In this document: one piece after another, positions 7,167 through 10,067 of the stretch
Layout: every line of letters begins with the position of its first letter
Position numbering within the stretch: position 1 is the first letter of the stretch
Source of the DNA: Lentisphaeria bacterium UBA1776
GTDB lineage: Bacteria > Verrucomicrobiota > Lentisphaeria > Victivallales > Victivallaceae
Assembly (NCBI GenBank): GCA_002314605.1
Contig: DCGO01000002.1
Span: 155-10,221 of the forward strand
Direction: 5' to 3'
Length of the DNA stretch: 10,067 bases
Made by a program: the position numbers and the translations under genes
The notes under the pieces: model-generated
What the model saw: only the letters and a program-made list of their open reading frames with translations
What the model was told of the DNA's origin: nothing
Database searches by the model: none

Positions 7167-8441
7167 TTACTTCATATAGGCATCGGCAACCTTGTTGAAG
7201 GCATCGATGTCGGCCTGGATATGCTTTTCTTCGTAAGTCGGATGGACCCAGAAGCTGATGGTGCGGTCGGTAAGCCAGTTCGCCATCTTGCAGTTGAACT
7301 TGGAGTAGTCGATATTGCGGGCGCGGGGATCATTGAAAGGATACCCGACAATGCCGAAGCCCTTGCGTCCGGTATAGGCCTCTTCCTTGTACATCTCCGG
7401 CCACAGCACGCTGTAGGCGCAGGCGCCTTCGGCCTGAACTGCCGCGATGAACTCCTTGCAGGTGCAGGTCAGCTTGTCCGTATCCAGCACGAAGGGCACC
7501 AGCCAGAAGGCGTTCTGACGGTCCTGGGTGTCCACCGGCGGATATTTGACCAGCGGGTGATTGGCCAGAGCCTTGAGCAGCATCTTGCCGTTGCGGATGC
7601 GGTTCGGCATGTTCCAGGAGTCAAAGCGCTCCAGTTCGCCCAGACCGATCTGGCTCTGCATTTCCGTCATGCGGAAGTTGAAGCCGACGCGGCGGTGGAT
7701 GTAGAGCTGCTTGCCCTCCATTTCCAGCAGATTGAGTTTGGCGCGGACGTCATAGCCGTGATCGCGGAAGCTGCGGCACTCCCAGGCCAGTTCATCATCA
7801 TTGGTGCAGACCATGCCGCCTTCGCCGCCGGTGGTGAAATGTTTGCTCTGGCAGAAGCTGAAGCAGCCCACATGGCCGATGGTACCGGCCTTCTTGCCTT
7901 TGTAGATGCCGCCGAAGCACTGGGCGCAGTCTTCAATGACGTACAGATTGTGTTTTTTGGCGATAGCCATAATCGGATCCATGTCCGCCACGGTACCGTA
8001 CAGATGCACCACCACGATGGCCTTGGTGCGCTCGGTGATGGCCGCTTCGATGAGGTTCGGGTCCAGCAGGTGGTCCGTCCCGACATCCACGAACACCGGG
8101 AGCGCGCCGGCCTGCAGGGCGCAGAAACTGGAAGCGATGAAGCTGTAGCTGGTGCAGATGACCTCATCACCGGAACCGATGCCGAGGCTGGCAAGGGCGG
8201 TGTGAAGCGCGGCGGTCCCGTTGCTCACGCTGATGGAGTTGCGGATGCCCAGCCACTTGGACCACTCCTGCTCGAACTTCATGCCGACTTTGCCGGTCCA
8301 GTAGTTGACCTTGCCGCTCTTCAGGATATCGACGACCTTGTCGAAAGTCGCGGGGTTGAACTGGGGCCACGGGGGGAAGGCCTCGCTGATGGTTTTTGCG
8401 CCGCCGTTGATAGCGAGCTTTGCGATTTTGTCATTAGCCAT
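7167..8441 (-). CDS. DegT/DnrJ/EryC1/StrS-family PLP aminotransferase
   Basis: A 424-residue fold-type I, PLP-dependent enzyme that moves an amino group between glutamate or glutamine and a keto-sugar or keto-cyclitol. From the 8441 start, SNGTAAL (74-80) contacts the cofactor phosphate, DCAQ (171-174) binds the pyridine ring, and the Schiff-base Lys is in SKHFTTGGEGG (about 200). The N-terminal opening (LAINGGAKT, then PPWPQ, then SGKVNYWTG) resembles the StsC/BtrS branch that aminates scyllo-inosose-type cyclitols, but the branch cannot be proven by eye. The ATG at 8441 lies 7 nt after AAGGAG (8449-8454), which overlaps the stop codon of the upstream regulator gene. The ATG at 8447 is only 1 nt from that site. 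The overlap suggests translational coupling. Codons look biased for strong expression (almost all Arg are CGC). Confidence 0.93.
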   Translation of the reverse strand: MANDKIAKLAINGGAKTISEAFPPWPQFNPATFDKVVDILKSGKVNYWTGKVGMKFEQEWSKWLGIRNSISVSNGTAALHTALASLGIGSGDEVICTSYSFIASSFCALQAGALPVFVDVGTDHLLDPNLIEAAITERTKAIVVVHLYGTVADMDPIMAIAKKHNLYVIEDCAQCFGGIYKGKKAGTIGHVGCFSFCQSKHFTTGGEGGMVCTNDDELAWECRSFRDHGYDVRAKLNLLEMEGKQLYIHRRVGFNFRMTEMQSQIGLGELERFDSWNMPNRIRNGKMLLKALANHPLVKYPPVDTQDRQNAFWLVPFVLDTDKLTCTCKEFIAAVQAEGACAYSVLWPEMYKEEAYTGRKGFGIVGYPFNDPRARNIDYSKFNCKMANWLTDRTISFWVHPTYEEKHIQADIDAFNKVADAYMK

Positions 8442-8448
8442 TTTCATT

Positions 8449-8454
8449 CTCCTT
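8449..8454 (-). promoter_or_regulatory. ribosome binding site overlapping the regulator stop
   Basis: AAGGAG on the minus strand overlaps the TAA stop of the regulator (8453-8455) and is 7 nt from the ATG at 8441. It decides the aminotransferase start and suggests translational coupling of the two genes. Confidence 0.65.
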
Positions 8455-9562
8455 ATTTTGTGGAGAGATCCTTGTGATCTCTCCGGGTTCCACTTTTTCG
8501 TTCCGGTTTCTGCTTCGGGGCCGCCCCGGCAATGGGATTGAAACGGTAGATGATCTGTTTACCGGCCGTCTTCCGGTCCTGGGTGAGACGCAGCAGAAGA
8601 TCCACCGCCAGCAGTGCGAAATCCTCAATACTCTGCTCAAAAAGCAGCATGCTCCCGGAAGGATAACACTCGTCAAGCTCCCGGTGAATAATGGTCGCGA
8701 TGCAGGGCAGGTAGTGAACCTCCGGCAGCTGTTCCTTGATAAGTTCCGCAAGAAGTCCGCTCACCACGGTATCATCATCGCTGACGATTCCGTCCGGGCG
8801 TCCGGCAGCGGGGGTCTGCAATAATTTTCTGGCAATTTCCACACCGCCGGAATAACCGGCCCCGATCAGGGGACGGATGCCGCAGGAGCGTTTTTCCGCC
8901 TGTTCCGGCGAAACACACAGCTGAACCAGCTTCCCGCATCCTGCCCCGGAAAGGGTCCTGACCGCCTGCGCAAGAAAGGCATCCACATCGATCACCACGG
9001 CATGGTCCATGGTATTCTGGTCCCGGTCCCCGATGAAACAGCAGGGAATATCCGCCTCCTTCAGGACCTTCTGCGCCCGCTCGTCAAAGGGACAGCAGCT
9101 GATGATCCCGTCGCAGCGGTGTTCCGTGACCGCCTGTTCCAACCCGGGAAAATCCTGCAGTCCGGGATTGGGGACATGCACCGGATCCGAGGTCTGGAAA
9201 AAAGCAAGACAGCGGCAGTTCCGGGCGTTCAGGAGTTTCTGGATATATCCGGCCAGTGTCGCGGCGTAGGCGCTTCCGGCAAGGTTCCGGATGGCAACAC
9301 CGATGGTCCTGCCCGTCAGAAGCCCGCACCTGGGATCCTTGACAAAAATGCCGATCTTGTCCTGAACCTCCAGGATCCCGAGTTCGCAGAGGTTTTCGAC
9401 GGCCTGGGCGATGGTCAAACTGCCAACCCCCAGAAGCTGCCTCAGGGCCGCATAGGACGGCATACGGTCCCCTGCCGTCAGCGAGTGGTCGCTGACGTAG
9501 GCAACGATGGCGTCCCGGGCGAATTCCACCTTGCGGGGCAGTTTTTTCGCATATGGCTTCAC
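8453..9562 (-). CDS. GntR-type winged-helix regulator with LacI/PBP-like sensor domain
   Basis: A 369-residue transcription factor, probably a repressor. Residues about 10-75 form a GntR winged helix (RDAIVAYVSDHSLTAGDRMPS, then the recognition segment SLTIAQAVENLCELGILEV). From about 84 (GRTIGVAIRNL) to 350 runs a periplasmic-binding-protein/LacI-like sensor (CDGIISCCPF, then PDGIVSDDDTVVSGLL). This is the AraR-like arrangement, where a sugar-type ligand lifts repression. The last 20 or so residues are a Lys/Arg-rich tail. The reading begins with GTG at 9562 with only a weak GGTG upstream, which would keep protein levels low; no in-frame ATG occurs before Met34, which would cut into the DNA-binding domain. 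It is first in the minus-strand operon, 11 nt ahead of the aminotransferase gene, so autoregulation is likely. Confidence 0.88.
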   Translation of the reverse strand: MKPYAKKLPRKVEFARDAIVAYVSDHSLTAGDRMPSYAALRQLLGVGSLTIAQAVENLCELGILEVQDKIGIFVKDPRCGLLTGRTIGVAIRNLAGSAYAATLAGYIQKLLNARNCRCLAFFQTSDPVHVPNPGLQDFPGLEQAVTEHRCDGIISCCPFDERAQKVLKEADIPCCFIGDRDQNTMDHAVVIDVDAFLAQAVRTLSGAGCGKLVQLCVSPEQAEKRSCGIRPLIGAGYSGGVEIARKLLQTPAAGRPDGIVSDDDTVVSGLLAELIKEQLPEVHYLPCIATIIHRELDECYPSGSMLLFEQSIEDFALLAVDLLLRLTQDRKTAGKQIIYRFNPIAGAAPKQKPERKSGTRRDHKDLSTK

Positions 9563-9570
9563 TTTACACC

Positions 9571-9583
9571 GAATACTGTATTC
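9571..9583. promoter_or_regulatory. 13-bp palindrome before the regulator start, candidate operator
   Basis: GAATAC-T-GTATTC is a perfect palindrome 8 nt upstream of the GTG start. It overlaps a tandem direct repeat CTGTATT/CTGTATA (9576-9589). With a 1-nt centre it cannot fold as RNA, so DNA binding by a dimer, possibly the GntR-type product itself, is more likely. Function is inferred from position and symmetry only. Confidence 0.4.
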
Positions 9584-9606
9584 TGTATAGTTTTCCGCTC
9601 CCGAAA

Positions 9607-9618
9607 CGGCTCAAGCCG
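9607..9618. promoter_or_regulatory. 12-bp palindrome in the operon leader
   Basis: CGGCT-CA-AGCCG is an inverted repeat with 5-bp arms, located in the roughly 100-nt leader between the predicted transcription start and the regulator gene. It could be a second binding site. Its short arms make chance occurrence possible. Confidence 0.25.
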
Positions 9619-9667
9619 CAGGGAAAGAAAACAGAACCACCTTGAATGTCAAAAAAGCTCTACGTTT

Positions 9668-9696
9668 AGTATAGCATGTTTCCATGACATTGTCAA
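9668..9696 (-). promoter_or_regulatory. near-consensus sigma70 promoter of the four-gene operon
   Basis: On the minus strand the -35 box TTGACA (9691-9696) is a perfect match, the spacer is exactly 17 nt (9674-9690) and the -10 box is TATACT (9668-9673). Transcription would start near 9661, giving a leader of about 100 nt to the GTG at 9562. The spacer holds CATG-GAAA-CATG (9676-9687), a small symmetric element that could be an operator. A promoter this strong normally needs a repressor, which fits the first gene. Confidence 0.8.
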
Positions 9697-9792
9697 GCCG
9701 GTTTCTGGAAAATTTATTCCCGGATCCTCATACAGACACCTTGGGCAACCAGGGTAAAACAGCCGCTTTTCCGTTTTTTTGAGAAACCGGAT

Positions 9793-9820
9793 TTGCATTC
9801 CAGGAAAACTGATGTATAGT
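9793..9820 (+). promoter_or_regulatory. promoter of the tRNA-Glu gene
   Basis: The -10 box TATAGT (9815-9820) is preceded at 16 nt by a weak -35 box TTGCAT (9793-9798). Transcription would start near 9827, about 13 nt before the mature tRNA. The -10 region is duplicated (TATAGTATAG), so a start a few nt later is possible. Confidence 0.45.
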
Positions 9821-9839
9821 ATAGACACGTTTATGATGC

Positions 9840-9915
9840 GTTTCCATCGTCTAGTGGCCTAGGACACCGGGTTCTCATCCCGGCAACACGGGTTCGACTC
9901 CCGTTGGAAACGCCA
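9840..9915 (+). tRNA. tRNA-Glu (anticodon CTC), CCA encoded
   Basis: A complete 76-nt cloverleaf. The acceptor stem GTTTCCA (9840-9846) pairs with TGGAAAC (9905-9911), followed by discriminator G and an encoded CCA (9913-9915). The anticodon stem CCGGG/CCCGG (9867-9871 and 9879-9883) frames the loop TTCTCAT with anticodon CTC at 9874-9876, reading GAG codons. The T arm is ACGGG-TTCGACT-CCCGT (9888-9904), and the D-arm segment with CTAGTGGCCTAGGAC is typical of bacterial tRNA-Glu. Six T residues (9916-9921) follow directly and may help end transcription. Confidence 0.96.
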
Positions 9916-9937
9916 TTTTTTGCCTCTTCGACGGTAT

Positions 9938-10067
9938 ATGACACAACTCACACCTCCTTTACGCAGGAAATCTTGGAGGTCGCGCCAATTAGCAGCCGCG
10001 ACCCTCTGGCAGGCTGACTTTCTGCTCAAAAATGCGAATTTTCAAGCCTTTTTTGACAGGGTGAAGC
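9938..10067 (+). CDS. partial open frame at the right edge, possible transposase C-terminal fragment
   Basis: An open frame of 43 codons from ATG 9938 runs off the window, and the frame is also open leftwards through the tRNA gene. The last visible residues, LLKNANFQAFFDRVK, recall the segment near the C-terminus of IS110/IS116/IS902-type transposases (consensus roughly NP-x-F-x-A-F-Y-x-R-L). If so, the N-terminal catalytic part is absent and this is a remnant beside the tRNA gene. There is no convincing ribosome binding site before 9938. A 7-bp inverted repeat, GGTCGCG (9978-9984) and CGCGACC (9997-10003), lies inside. The family suggestion is weak, and a chance open frame is the main alternative. 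Confidence 0.28.
   Translation, partial: MTQLTPPLRRKSWRSRQLAAATLWQADFLLKNANFQAFFDRVK

Noticed and set aside
7155..7167. Palindrome AGCCCCCGGGGCT at the aminotransferase stop codon
   Set aside because: The arms nearly touch, so any RNA stem would be at most 5 bp with a 3-nt loop, and no U-run follows; the stronger hairpin next to it explains the gap better.
7056..8477. Long plus-strand open frame (473 codons) opposite the aminotransferase gene
   Set aside because: It is the mirror of a well-matched enzyme gene; its translation has low-complexity Ala/Gly/His-rich sequence, no recognisable domain, and no ribosome site.
9585..9608. Second -10-like TATACA close to the regulator start
   Set aside because: Its nearest -35-like element (TTGAGC) is 19 nt away and poor; the promoter at 9668-9696 is far better.
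9738..9780. Small stem ACCTTGG-GCAA-CCAGGGT followed further on by seven T residues
   Set aside because: The T-run begins about 18 nt after the stem, too far for an intrinsic terminator, and no gene ends nearby on that strand.
1..10067. CRISPR array, rRNA genes, riboswitch or toxin-antitoxin pair
   Set aside because: No regularly spaced repeats, no rRNA-like stretches, no recognisable aptamer in the leaders, and no small paired genes were seen.

Overview
The window is bacterial DNA of moderately high GC content, densely coding, with clear Shine-Dalgarno sites, sigma70-type promoters and a tRNA gene that encodes its own CCA end. The gene mix (ceramidase-like hydrolase, DegT/StrS aminotransferase, Gfo/Idh/MocA oxidoreductase, a GntR-headed sugar-type repressor, lactate-permease homologue) is typical of carbohydrate-oriented Lentisphaerae/Verrucomicrobia-type bacteria such as Victivallis. 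That assignment is inference from gene content only; no marker gene in the window proves it.

Left half, plus strand (1-4558): the 3' part of a CocE/NonD-type serine hydrolase running in from the left edge, an AraC-family regulator 21 nt behind it, then a strong-looking promoter inside a nested inverted repeat (2008-2050). That promoter drives an HGGGW/GESAG alpha/beta esterase and, 54 nt later, an L-lactate permease (LctP/LldP) homologue. The order suggests ester cleavage followed by uptake of a small hydroxy-acid, perhaps controlled by the AraC protein.

Right half, minus strand (9696 down to 4663): a near-consensus promoter (TTGACA, 17 nt, TATACT) precedes a four-gene operon: a GntR-type winged-helix repressor with a LacI-type sensor domain, a DegT/DnrJ/EryC1/StrS aminotransferase, a cytosolic single-domain neutral-ceramidase-like hydrolase, and a Gfo/Idh/MocA dehydrogenase. 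A 12-bp hairpin with a short U-run lies between the aminotransferase and the ceramidase-like gene and may set a step down in expression. The three enzymes could form a deacylation, transamination and keto-reduction route on an amino-sugar or amino-cyclitol; this is a hypothesis. The operon converges on the permease gene, with a 7-bp hairpin between the two gene ends.

Right edge: a tRNA-Glu(CTC) gene on the plus strand (9840-9915) with its own promoter, followed by an open frame from 9938 to the edge whose visible residues weakly recall the C-terminal end of an IS110-type transposase. Several start codons can be set from ribosome binding sites: 2084, 5730, 7090 and 8441. The regulator appears to start at a GTG (9562) with a weak ribosome binding site.
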